Positions 42,578 through 50,482 of a stretch of 64,000 nucleotides of DNA are shown piece after piece (position 1 is the first letter of the stretch; the number at the start of each line of letters is the position of its first letter). The DNA comes from Bifidobacterium avesanii (lineage in GTDB: Bacteria > Actinomycetota > Actinomycetes > Actinomycetales > Bifidobacteriaceae). The notes beneath the pieces were generated by a model that was given only the letters and a program-made list of their open reading frames with translations, was not told where the DNA came from and ran no database searches. The translations under genes were made by a program, and so were the position numbers. The stretch covers positions 1 through 64,000 of the forward strand of contig NZ_WBSN01000010.1 of assembly GCF_009299475.1 (NCBI RefSeq). Reading direction: 5' to 3'.

Positions 42578-44146
42578 TCACTTCTGGTTCAGCCCGAACA
42601 GGCGCTCGACGACGCGGTCGTCGCCCTCGTACGGCACGTGGCGGTTGCGGTCCTTGATCCAGCGCTCGTTGCCCTTGCCGATGAGCAGCAGCACGTTGAA
42701 GTGGTCGGCGTGCGCGCGGGCGTCGTACACGGCGTTGGTGATGGCGGTGGAGCGGTCGGAGATGACCGTGGACGCCACGTTCGGGTCCGTGATGTAGCCC
42801 TGCATCTCCATGCAGATGTCGATGAACGGCTCGGTGTTCGTGTCCTCGGCGGTGAACACGAAGTTCGCGATGCGGTGCTCGGCCGCCTCGACGATCTCCT
42901 TGCGGCGGTCGAAGGCCTTGTCGCCGGCGGATCCGGTGACCAGCGTGATGCGCGGGTCCCTGTCCCCGTAGCGCTCGTAGACGAAGTCGATGAGCGCGGT
43001 GACGGACGCGAAGTTGTGCGCGTAGTCGACGATGGCGACGGTGTTCGACTGCGGGTCCTCGAAGCGCTCCATGCGTCCGGCGACGGTGACCGCCTCCAGC
43101 GCGTGCAGGGCCTTCGCGTCGTCCAGTTCCACGCCGGCGGCATGCGCGATGGTGACGGCGGCCGCCGCGTTGGCGTAGTTGAAGTCGCCGTCCATGGACA
43201 GGCGGAAGTCGCCCAGTTCCACACCGTCCGAGGCGAGGCGGTACTGGGCGTGCGCGGCGTCGGCGGGCCAGGCGACCGTGTCGGCCGGGGTGCCGACGCC
43301 GCGCCCGTCGTTGTGCAGCGCGAACGTGGCGACCGGCACGCCCGCGGCGGCGGCGTCCTCGCGGATCAGGTCGGCGTGCGCGCAGTCGGCGCCCAGCACG
43401 AGCTTGCGGCTGTTGTACGTGATCTGGCGCTTGCAGTCGAGGTAGTCCTCGAACGAGGGGTGCTCGATCGGGCTGATGTGGTCGGGGGAGATGTTGAGGA
43501 ACGCGCCCACGTCGAACGTGAGGCCGTACACGCGGTCCACCTTGTACGCCTGCGAGGAGACCTCCATGACGAGGTACTTCATGCCGTTGTCCGCGGCCGT
43601 GCGCATCATGCGGAACGCGTCGAGCGACTCCGGCGTGGTGAGGTCGGATTCGGCGTAGGTGCGCCCGTCGAGGCAGTTGTCCACCGAGGAGAACAGCGCG
43701 GCTTTGCCGTCGGACGCGGCGTTGAGGATGGCCTGCGTGAAGTAGGCGGTGGTCGTCTTGCCCTTGGTGCCGGTGATGCCCACCACGGTCAGCTCGTCCT
43801 GCGGGCGGCCGAAGAACTCGGCGGACAGCAGGCTCATGGCGCGGCGCACGTCGTCCACGATGAGCCCGGGGGCCTTCGTGGCGGAGGAGAAGTCGGTTTC
43901 GGCCACGTAGACGGCCAGACCCTTCTCGTCCACGCCGTCGAGGTATTCCGCCTTGAAATTGCCCTTGCAGAACAGCAGCGAGCCCTCGGACACCGTGCGG
44001 GTGTCGTACGTGACGTCCGTCACCGGGGCGTCGGCCGCGTCCCCGAGACGGTTGGGGTCCAGCGTCCACACGTCCCCGCGGATGATCTCCCGCAGCAGAT
44101 GGTGCTTGCCCAGCAGCGCGGCCGCCGAAGCCAGAGTCAGTGCCAT
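42578..44146 (-). CDS. murE: UDP-MurNAc-tripeptide synthetase (MurE-type Mur ligase)
   Basis: A Mur ligase of 522 aa that adds the third stem-peptide residue. The P-loop is VVGITGTKGKTTTAYFTQAI; SSVDNCLDGRTYAESDLTTP and YLVMEVSSQAYKVDRV (carbamylated-lysine region) follow; the C-terminal domain has VAIVDYAHNFASVTALIDFV and ITLVTGSAGDKAFDRRKEI. At the position of the DNPR motif that selects meso-diaminopimelate, the sequence reads AEDTNTEPF, without the arginine, which fits an L-Lys or L-Orn adding enzyme. The ATG at 44146 has AAAGGACG upstream; upstream in-frame codons are rejected. Confidence 0.93.
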   Translation of the reverse strand: MALTLASAAALLGKHHLLREIIRGDVWTLDPNRLGDAADAPVTDVTYDTRTVSEGSLLFCKGNFKAEYLDGVDEKGLAVYVAETDFSSATKAPGLIVDDVRRAMSLLSAEFFGRPQDELTVVGITGTKGKTTTAYFTQAILNAASDGKAALFSSVDNCLDGRTYAESDLTTPESLDAFRMMRTAADNGMKYLVMEVSSQAYKVDRVYGLTFDVGAFLNISPDHISPIEHPSFEDYLDCKRQITYNSRKLVLGADCAHADLIREDAAAAGVPVATFALHNDGRGVGTPADTVAWPADAAHAQYRLASDGVELGDFRLSMDGDFNYANAAAAVTIAHAAGVELDDAKALHALEAVTVAGRMERFEDPQSNTVAIVDYAHNFASVTALIDFVYERYGDRDPRITLVTGSAGDKAFDRRKEIVEAAEHRIANFVFTAEDTNTEPFIDICMEMQGYITDPNVASTVISDRSTAITNAVYDARAHADHFNVLLLIGKGNERWIKDRNRHVPYEGDDRVVERLFGLNQK

Positions 44147-44261
44147 GTTCGTCCTTTCCTGCGCGCCTGCCGCGCGCCGCATGCGTTCCAGATTCAATGG
44201 TAAGCCGTAAGCCGCCGCGGGCTGGCCGTCCGCCCCGCGCCCGCCGTGGCCGGCGCGCCCG

Positions 44262-45026
44262 TCACAGCCAGTCGCCGCGCACCGGGGTGCGGCCGCGGGA
44301 GGAGAGCCACTCGTTGAACGAGTCCCGCCAGTCGGCGTAGGCGGCGTGCTGCCACGCCATGAGGTCGCCCAGCGCCAGATGCCCCACCTGCGGGTAGAGC
44401 GTGGCCATGGGCGCGATGAGGTCCACCGCGGCGATGGTGTCCGCCGTGGCGTCGTGGAAGTCGCCGTGCGGCTCCACGCCGTAGTAGAACGTGGTGTCCG
44501 TGAGCGTGCGCTTGCCCTTGCGGCGGGACACCTTGCGGTCGATCACCAGCGGGTCCACCACGAGCAGCTGCTGCGGGGCCACGCCGGCGGCGGCCTGCCG
44601 CTCGTCCAGCGAATCGAGCTTCCAGCGCTTCAGGTCGCCTTCGAGCATGTGCACGTCGAACGGCGCGTTGTAGGCCAGCAGCGGGATGCGGCGGGCCTGC
44701 GCGGCCGCGATGAGCGCGGCGATCGCCTCCACGGCCACGGTCGGCTCCTCGCCGTGCTCCGCCAGAAACTCGTCGGTGAAGCCGTTGACCTCGCTCGCCC
44801 GCGGGTTCATGGGCCGGTGCGGGTTGACGATCCACGAGGCGATCACGTCGCCGGCGTGCCCCTTGGCGGGGTCGCGCAGCACCAGCGTGGCCGACACGAT
44901 CGCGTCGCGCCCGGCGGCGATGCCGGTCGTCTCGGTGTCGAATCCCAAAAGCCAGGAATCCGCCAGCGTGGTGTCCGGATGCTGTTCGCCAACCGACTCG
45001 ATGGCGGAAAGAAGCTCGTCGTTCAT
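44262..45026 (-). CDS. DEDD-family 3'-5' exonuclease, 254 aa
   Basis: A DnaQ-like exonuclease domain. Exo I is SWLLGFDTETTGIAAGRDAI, Exo II is PLLAYNAPFDVHMLEGDLKR and Exo III is GDFHDATADTIAAVDLI, which together supply the metal-binding acidic residues (DEDDh pattern with the His in FHDA). Family members proofread or trim DNA or RNA. The ATG at 45026 has GGGGG upstream. It is divergent from the sigma factor gene, only 37 bases away. Confidence 0.88.
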   Translation of the reverse strand: MNDELLSAIESVGEQHPDTTLADSWLLGFDTETTGIAAGRDAIVSATLVLRDPAKGHAGDVIASWIVNPHRPMNPRASEVNGFTDEFLAEHGEEPTVAVEAIAALIAAAQARRIPLLAYNAPFDVHMLEGDLKRWKLDSLDERQAAAGVAPQQLLVVDPLVIDRKVSRRKGKRTLTDTTFYYGVEPHGDFHDATADTIAAVDLIAPMATLYPQVGHLALGDLMAWQHAAYADWRDSFNEWLSSRGRTPVRGDWL

Positions 45027-45050
45027 AAGCCCCCACCATAGCCAGTCGGC

Positions 45051-45056
45051 TAGAAT
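45051..45056 (+). promoter_or_regulatory. -10 box of a probably leaderless sigma factor transcript
   Basis: TAGAAT lies 7 bases before the GTG at 45064. No ribosome-binding site separates them, so the message may begin at the start codon. Leaderless starts are common in actinobacteria. Confidence 0.5.
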
Positions 45057-45063
45057 ACGTGCT

Positions 45064-45732
45064 GTGACTGAAAGCATGGAAGACAAACGACGCCGGTTCG
45101 AGGCCCTCGCCATGCCGGCCGTGGACGCGCTCTACCGTCAGGCCATGCGGCTGACCAACGATCCCGACGACGCGCAGGACTTGGTGCAGGACACGTTCGA
45201 GCGCGCCTTCAAGGCCTTCGACACGTTCAAGGAGGGCAGCAACTTCGAGGCGTGGATGACCACGATCGAGCGCAACGCCTACTTCAACCAGTACGCCAAG
45301 GCGAAGCGCCGCCCGCAGCGCGCCAACGACGAGACCGGCGAATACGACGACTGGGACATCTACGACGCGGCCGAGCACTCGCCGGAGGGCCTGCGCTCCG
45401 CGGAGGACGAGTATCTGGACGCGTTCGCGCCCGAGGAGATCCTCGCCGCGCTCAACAAGCTCAGCCCCGAGCGCCGGCAGGTGTTCATCGACGCGGCGAT
45501 CGACGGCAAGTCGTACCAGCAGGTGGCGGACGAGCAGCACGTGAAGATCGGCACGGTGATGAGCCGGCTCAACCGCGCGCGCACGCAGCTCAAGCGGGAG
45601 CTCGCCTCCTACGCGGCCGCACGCGGGTATCTGCCCGACGGGGATGCGAAGGGAAATACGCCCAAGGGTGAATCCGCCGAACCGCGCGGAAACGGCGATA
45701 ATGGGAAGCGCAAGGGAAAGGAGCAGGCATGA
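45064..45732 (+). CDS. sigH: ECF sigma factor (SigH/SigR-like)
   Basis: A 222-aa group 4 sigma factor. Region 2 is LYRQAMRLTNDPDDAQDLVQ then DTFERAFKAFDTFKEGSNFE and AWMTTIERNAYFNQYAKAKR; region 4 is NKLSPERRQVFIDAAIDGKS with YQQVADEQHVKIGTVMSRLN. The DDAQDLVQDTF and KEGSNFEAWM patterns fit the SigR/SigH thiol-stress group. A charged C-terminal tail (from about residue 185) is unusual. Starts are the GTG at 45064 (leaderless model) or the ATG at 45076. It overlaps the next gene (ATGA), its probable anti-sigma factor. Confidence 0.9.
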   Translation: MTESMEDKRRRFEALAMPAVDALYRQAMRLTNDPDDAQDLVQDTFERAFKAFDTFKEGSNFEAWMTTIERNAYFNQYAKAKRRPQRANDETGEYDDWDIYDAAEHSPEGLRSAEDEYLDAFAPEEILAALNKLSPERRQVFIDAAIDGKSYQQVADEQHVKIGTVMSRLNRARTQLKRELASYAAARGYLPDGDAKGNTPKGESAEPRGNGDNGKRKGKEQA

Positions 45733-46061
45733 GCGAGGAGCATGGGACCATGTCGTCCGACGCGCCGTCCGGCTGTTGCCGCACGCACGTGTCCGTGACG
45801 CGCACCACGTCCGTCAGCGGCGACGGCGTGACGCGCACGGAAATCCGCATGACCGAGGTGCGCGGTTCCGTCGCGCGGGACGCGGATGCGAACGCGGCCG
45901 CCGCGGACTGCGGATGCGACTGCTTTGACGTGGAATCGAGCTGCGACAAGGGGGAGAAGGCGATGATCGCCGCGCTGCGGGCCTACCTCAGACCCGATCA
46001 GGCGCCCGAATGCCTCATGGACAAGCTCAGCGCCGTGCTCGACCGGTGCTGCCGCGAGTAG
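45729..46061 (+). CDS. Cysteine-rich probable anti-sigma factor, 110 aa
   Basis: Directly coupled to the sigma factor gene by an ATGA overlap, as RsrA/RshA genes are. Nine cysteines are present: a CC pair near residue 16, DCGCDC in the middle, single Cys in SSCDKGEK and APECLMDKL, and RCC at the end. The usual zinc anti-sigma signature HxxxCxxC is not seen. The C-terminal LRPDQAPECLMDKLSAVLD resembles the RsrA family's second half. A redox-switched or divergent zinc-binding anti-sigma factor is the best guess. Confidence 0.7.
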   Translation: MSEEHGTMSSDAPSGCCRTHVSVTRTTSVSGDGVTRTEIRMTEVRGSVARDADANAAAADCGCDCFDVESSCDKGEKAMIAALRAYLRPDQAPECLMDKLSAVLDRCCRE

Positions 46062-46083
46062 GCCGCGCCGGGCGCAGGTAAAG

Positions 46084-46124
46084 AAAAACCCGCATCCGAT
46101 CTCTTGCGATCGATGCGGGTTTTC
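46084..46124. terminator. Bidirectional terminator
   Basis: AAAACCCGCATC (46085-46096) pairs with GATGCGGGTTTT (46112-46123), with T-rich ends on both strands. It serves the anti-sigma gene and the convergent bL37 gene. Confidence 0.88.
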
Positions 46125-46152
46125 GCTTTCCTGCCGTGGATACGGCCAAGGA

Positions 46153-46227
46153 TCAGGCGTTCGGCCTCTTGCCGTGGTTGGCGGCCTTCTTGCGACGATC
46201 CTTGCGCTTGCGTCCGCGCATGCCCAT
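46153..46227 (-). CDS. Ribosomal protein bL37, 24 aa
   Basis: A tiny, very basic protein MGMRGRKRKDRRKKAANHGK followed by RPNA. This matches the actinobacterial ribosomal protein known as bL37, with the conserved KR-DR-KKAANHGKRPN core; the mycobacterial form is also about 24 aa. On the minus strand AAGGAG lies 7 bases before the ATG at 46227. It is easily missed because of its length. The stop is followed by the terminator at 46084-46124. Confidence 0.85.
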   Translation of the reverse strand: MGMRGRKRKDRRKKAANHGKRPNA

Positions 46228-46294
46228 GATGGACTCCTTTGCTAAGTATGAATAAGCCTACGGGATTATCTCACATGGGGTGGATTTGGGCAAA

Positions 46295-47242
46295 TCAGTC
46301 GACCACGCCGATGCGCACGGCGGTGGAGGCGGATTCGCCGGGCTTGATCACAATGAGGTGCTTGCCCGTGTTGAAGGCGTTGGCGTTGCAGGTCATCGGC
46401 TCGATCGCCACGCCGGCCGGATGCTGGTCGTCGGGCATCACGTCGGCGGTGAAGATCTGCCAGCCGTTGATCGTCTCGTCGCCGGTCACCGCCACCTTCA
46501 TGCCGTCGATGCGGGTGAACGTGGCCACGGCGCTGCCGTCGGCCTCGCGCTCCACGTCGGTCCAGCCGTCGTCGAAGTTGCGGCCCTTGAGCAGCGGGTT
46601 GTCCGTCAGGTCGTACACGCCGGTGGCCGGCTCCTCGCCGGTGGGCACGAGGTTCTCGTCCACGGTCAGGTGCGTGCGGGCCTTGAGGTGCAGGCGGCAG
46701 CGGTCGTTGTCCGCCGTCACCGCGGCGCCGTACGCGTGGCCGCCGTTGGCGATGTACGGGTGGATGCCGAAGCCCCACGGGGCGTCCACGTCGCCGTTGT
46801 TGGCGGCGTTGACCCTGATCTCCAGACCGGCGTCGGTGAGGGTGTAGGTGACGGTCACGGTCAGGTCGAACGGGTAGCTGTTGATGTTCGGCACGCGCCA
46901 GGACAGGGTGACGCTCGACTCGGTGAGCTCCTCCAGCGTCCAGTAGTAGCGGTAGCCGAAGCCGTGCAGCGCGGTGTTGCGGGCGTGCTCGTCGATCGGC
47001 AGCTCGTAGTGCGCGCCCTCGAAGTCGTACTCGCCGCCCTTGATGCGGTTCGGGTACGGCACGAGCACGAAGCCCTGGCAGGTGTTCGACTGCTGCATGT
47101 TCTCGTCGAAGGGCACCACGATGTCCTTGCCTTGGTACTGGACCTTGCGGAACGTGGCCCCGAGCTCGCAGATCACGGCGGAGTAGTCGCCGTGGGTGAT
47201 GGTGAATTGCTTGCCGTAGCGGGCGGCGCGCTGAGTCGTCAT
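46295..47242 (-). CDS. galM: Aldose 1-epimerase (galactose mutarotase-like)
   Basis: A 315-aa beta-sandwich sugar epimerase that interconverts alpha and beta anomers. Motifs are CQGFVLVPYPNRIKGGEYDF, the catalytic-site NTALHGFGYRYYW (His), PWGFGIHPYI (second His) and the general-base Glu in VAIEPMTCNANAFNTG. The ATG at 47242 has GGGAGTG upstream; an ATG five codons earlier is possible. No other galactose genes are adjacent. Confidence 0.92.
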   Translation of the reverse strand: MTTQRAARYGKQFTITHGDYSAVICELGATFRKVQYQGKDIVVPFDENMQQSNTCQGFVLVPYPNRIKGGEYDFEGAHYELPIDEHARNTALHGFGYRYYWTLEELTESSVTLSWRVPNINSYPFDLTVTVTYTLTDAGLEIRVNAANNGDVDAPWGFGIHPYIANGGHAYGAAVTADNDRCRLHLKARTHLTVDENLVPTGEEPATGVYDLTDNPLLKGRNFDDGWTDVEREADGSAVATFTRIDGMKVAVTGDETINGWQIFTADVMPDDQHPAGVAIEPMTCNANAFNTGKHLIVIKPGESASTAVRIGVVD

Positions 47243-47452
47243 GCTGATCACTCCCATGGTGCAACGATGCGATTGCTAGATGCGATTGTTACCGCTCACT
47301 ACCTTACCGCGGCCTTCGGTCCCGCCGCGCAGCCCGTCCTGCGTCGGCGGCGTCGACCGGGCGGACGGCGCGGCGGGGGATTGCCGGCGATGCGCGCCCG
47401 GCGGTAGACTGAAGGCGCAGGCGGTCCGCATCAGACAAAGGGGATGGGCGAT

Positions 47453-47752
47453 ATGGCCGGCAGGAAAAAGGACAAGTCACTGATCTATTGGTCGATGAAC
47501 TACAGGGGCAAGCAGCGCCGCACATGGGTGATGCTGCCGATCTGCATCATCCTGTGCATCGTCGCGCCCTTCTACACGGCCAACGAGTACGGCAGCGTGG
47601 TGCCGGGCATCGTGTTCGGCCTGATCCTCATCGCGACGTGGGTGGGGCAGTACCTGTACAACCGCAGGAAGATCGAGGAGGGCGCGGACGACGAGCCCGC
47701 CCAGCAGCCGCAGCCGGGTCCGCAGCAGCCGTTGCAGCCGCCGCGGGCCTGA
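47453..47752 (+). CDS. Small membrane protein, 99 aa
   Basis: Two membrane helices (WVMLPICIILCIVAPFYTAN and VVPGIVFGLILIATWVGQYL) between a basic N-terminus (MAGRKKDKSLIYWSMNYRGK) and a Gln/Pro-rich cytosolic tail. The family is not recognised. The start may be the ATG at 47453 or 47444. It is transcribed towards ispH and divergently from the epimerase. Confidence 0.75.
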   Translation: MAGRKKDKSLIYWSMNYRGKQRRTWVMLPICIILCIVAPFYTANEYGSVVPGIVFGLILIATWVGQYLYNRRKIEEGADDEPAQQPQPGPQQPLQPPRA

Positions 47753-47872
47753 CGGGGCTCGTTCCTCCGGCCGAAAGCGTTCGCCGGCGCCCTGCCATGC
47801 CGTCGTGCCATACTGGGAATCCGAACAGGGATTCCATACGGAGGTATGGGACGACGCGGGAAAGGCGGCGGC

Positions 47873-48922
47873 ATGACGGACACGGCCACGGATGGCATGA
47901 GCGCGGGCGGCAAGCGCATCGTATTGGCGGACCCGAGGGGGTTCTGCGCCGGCGTGGACCGGGCCATCCTCACCGTGCAGACGATCCTCAAGGCCGCGGG
48001 GCATAGCGCCGCGGACCGCGCCGTGGCCCGCCCGACGGACCTGCCGCCGGTGTACGTGCGCCGGCAGATCGTGCACAACAAGCATGTGGTGGAGGACCTC
48101 TCGCGTCAGGGCGCGGTGTTCGTGCAGGAGCTGGACGAGATCCCCGACGAGGCCGTGGCCGCGGGCATCCCGGTGGTGTTCTCCGCGCACGGTGTGTCGC
48201 CGACGGTCAAGGCCGAGGCCGCGGCGCGCGGCATGCACATCGTGGACGCCACGTGCCCGCTGGTGAGCAAGGTGCACCGCGAGGTGCTGCGCTTCGTGAA
48301 GGAAGGCTACGAGATCATCTACATCGGCCACCGCGGGCACGACGAGGCGGTCGGCGTGGTGGGGGAGTCGCCCGAGCACGTGCATCTGATCGAGCACGCG
48401 TCGGACGTGGACGGCCTCGAATTCTCCCCGGACGTCAAGCTCGTGCTGCTGAGCCAGACCACGCTGAGCGTGGACGAGACGGCGGACACGATCGCCGCGC
48501 TCAAGGCCAAGTTCCCGTGGATGGCCATGCCGCCGAGCTCGGACATCTGCTACGCCACGTCGAACCGCCAGGCCGCCGTCAAGCTCGTGGCCGAACAGTC
48601 CGACTGCGTGGTGATCGTGGGCTCGGCGAACTCGTCGAATTCCGTGCGGCTCGTCGAGGTGGCGCAGGAGGGACTCGGCGGCCGCGGCAGGGCGCACCGC
48701 GTGGATGACGCCGGCGACCTCGACCCGGCGTGGTTCGACGGCGTCCGGGCGGTGGGCGTTTCCTCCGGGGCCTCGGTGCCGGACGAACTGGTGGGCGGCG
48801 TGGTCGAGGCGCTGCAGCACATGGGGTACACCGGCATGCACGCCGTGGAGACCATCAAGGAGAACATGCATTTCGTATTGCCTGCCGAACTTCGTGCGAC
48901 TGGCAATCGTCGCGCCCGGTAA
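47873..48922 (+). CDS. ispH: 4-hydroxy-3-methylbut-2-enyl diphosphate reductase
   Basis: The last enzyme of the MEP isoprenoid pathway, an iron-sulfur reductase of 349 aa. The three cluster cysteines are in ADPRGFCAGVDRAI, HIVDATCPLVSKVH and SDICYATSNRQ. GSANSSNSVRLVEVA and the catalytic Glu loop AHGVSPTV are present. A short extra segment (AADRAVARPTDL) follows the first cysteine region. The ATG at 47873 has GGAAAGG upstream; an earlier ATG at 47846 directly abuts its GGAGGT and is less likely. Confidence 0.95.
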   Translation: MTDTATDGMSAGGKRIVLADPRGFCAGVDRAILTVQTILKAAGHSAADRAVARPTDLPPVYVRRQIVHNKHVVEDLSRQGAVFVQELDEIPDEAVAAGIPVVFSAHGVSPTVKAEAAARGMHIVDATCPLVSKVHREVLRFVKEGYEIIYIGHRGHDEAVGVVGESPEHVHLIEHASDVDGLEFSPDVKLVLLSQTTLSVDETADTIAALKAKFPWMAMPPSSDICYATSNRQAAVKLVAEQSDCVVIVGSANSSNSVRLVEVAQEGLGGRGRAHRVDDAGDLDPAWFDGVRAVGVSSGASVPDELVGGVVEALQHMGYTGMHAVETIKENMHFVLPAELRATGNRRAR

Positions 48923-49087
48923 GGGGCGCTCCCCTCGCCTGCGGGAAGCTCGTTCGCTTCCCGTTTGGCGGCTCGGCCGCCGACATCGCGCGGCGGAGGT
49001 GTCGCGCGACACGCGTCGGCACAGGAGTAAACTGCCTTTGCGGAACGATCACATTTTTGATGAACGTCTCTGATAAGGGGGTCTGCC

Positions 49088-50392
49088 ATGGCCAATGGCA
49101 AGTCGATGACCGTGGGCGAAATGGTCGCCCTGTTCCTCGCTCCCGACACGCCTCTGCGCGTCGACGCATTCGACGGGTCGCACTTCGGCCCGCAAACCGC
49201 GCGCCTGCATGTGCGGGTCACCAGCTCGCGCGCCATCTACCAGCTGCTCGCCCACCCCAACGAGATCGGCGTCGTGCGCGCGTACGTGCTCGGCGACATC
49301 GACGTGGACGGCATCAGCTACGCCAATCCGTATCCCGTGCTGCGCGGCCTGTTCTCGCTGGCCCGCTACGTGCGCCGCCCGTCCGCGGTGGACGCGGCCC
49401 GGCTCGTCGCCGCGGTGCTGAGCCACGGCTGGCGCACCCCGGACGTGCCGCAGACCGAGGGCCCGAGCAAGTTCGCGCGCATCAAGCGAGGCCTGCTGCC
49501 GCACAGCGAGAGGGCCGACTCGGAAACCGTGAGCTTCCACTACGACATGTCCAACGAGTTCTACGCCGATTTCCTCGGCCCCTCCATGACGTACACCTGC
49601 GCGGTGTTCGAGGACGAGTCCATGAGCCTCGAGGACGCGCAGGCGAACAAGCTGCGTCTCATCCTCGACAAGCTGGGCCTCAAGCCCGGCGAGCGCCTGC
49701 TCGACATCGGCTGCGGCTGGGGTTCCATGGTCGTCACCGCCGCCCGCCGCGGCATCCGCGCCCTCGGCGTGACCCTCTCGAAGGAGCAGGCCGAGTGGGC
49801 CAACGAGTGGATCCGCCGCGAGGGGCTGCAGGACCTCGCCGAGGTGCGCGTGCAGGACTACCGCGAAGTGCCCGAGCACGACTTCGACGGCATCTGCTCG
49901 ATCGGCATGATGGAGCACGTGGGCGTGAAGAACTACCAGAGCTACTTCGAGGAGATGTTCCGGCTCCTGAAGCCCATGGGACGCCTGCTCAACCACCAGA
50001 TCACCATCAGCCACGACAAGCCGGACGGCCGTCCCGGTCAGGACGAGTTCCTCGACCGCTACATCTTCCCCGACGGCGATCTGGGCGCGCCCGGCTTCAT
50101 CGAGTCGTGCATCCACGACGCCGGCTTCAACGTGGTGCATCAGGAGAACCTGCGCCAGCACTACGCGCTCACCCTGCACCACTGGTGCGAGAACCTCGAC
50201 GCGCACTGGGCCGACGCGGTGCGTCAGGTCGGCTTCGAGCGCGCCAAGGTGTGGGGCCTGTACATGGCCGCCTGCGCGCTGAACTTCGAACTCGACGGCA
50301 TCCAGATCCACCAGTTCCTCGCCGTCAAGCCCGACCGCGTGGGGCATCCCGACGGCAAGTGGTATCCGCTGCGCCCGTGGTGGAGGGCGTGA
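49088..50392 (+). CDS. cfa: Cyclopropane-fatty-acyl-phospholipid synthase
   Basis: A 434-aa SAM-dependent enzyme that converts membrane cis-unsaturated fatty acids to cyclopropane forms. The N-terminal lipid-binding part (about 1-130) precedes the methyltransferase: SFHYDMSNEFYADFLGPSMT, YTCAVFEDESMSLEDAQANK, GERLLDIGCGWGSMVVTAAR (SAM motif I), SIGMMEHVGVKNYQSYFEE and the C-terminal HHWCENLDAHWADAVRQVGF. TAAGGGGGT precedes the ATG at 49088. It is monocistronic, ending in a strong bidirectional terminator. Confidence 0.95.
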   Translation: MANGKSMTVGEMVALFLAPDTPLRVDAFDGSHFGPQTARLHVRVTSSRAIYQLLAHPNEIGVVRAYVLGDIDVDGISYANPYPVLRGLFSLARYVRRPSAVDAARLVAAVLSHGWRTPDVPQTEGPSKFARIKRGLLPHSERADSETVSFHYDMSNEFYADFLGPSMTYTCAVFEDESMSLEDAQANKLRLILDKLGLKPGERLLDIGCGWGSMVVTAARRGIRALGVTLSKEQAEWANEWIRREGLQDLAEVRVQDYREVPEHDFDGICSIGMMEHVGVKNYQSYFEEMFRLLKPMGRLLNHQITISHDKPDGRPGQDEFLDRYIFPDGDLGAPGFIESCIHDAGFNVVHQENLRQHYALTLHHWCENLDAHWADAVRQVGFERAKVWGLYMAACALNFELDGIQIHQFLAVKPDRVGHPDGKWYPLRPWWRA

Positions 50393-50420
50393 ACTCGTAG
50401 CGCCGCGCCGGCGCATCCGC

Positions 50421-50468
50421 GAACGGCGTCTTCGGGAAGGGCGATGGCCTCTCCCGGAGACGCCGTTT
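50421..50468. terminator. Bidirectional terminator between cfa and the SDR gene
   Basis: GAACGGCGTCT pairs with AGACGCCGTTTC around an inner GGGA/TCCC stem. It serves the convergent cfa and SDR genes. Confidence 0.85.
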
Positions 50469-50482
50469 CGCAAGAACCCCGA

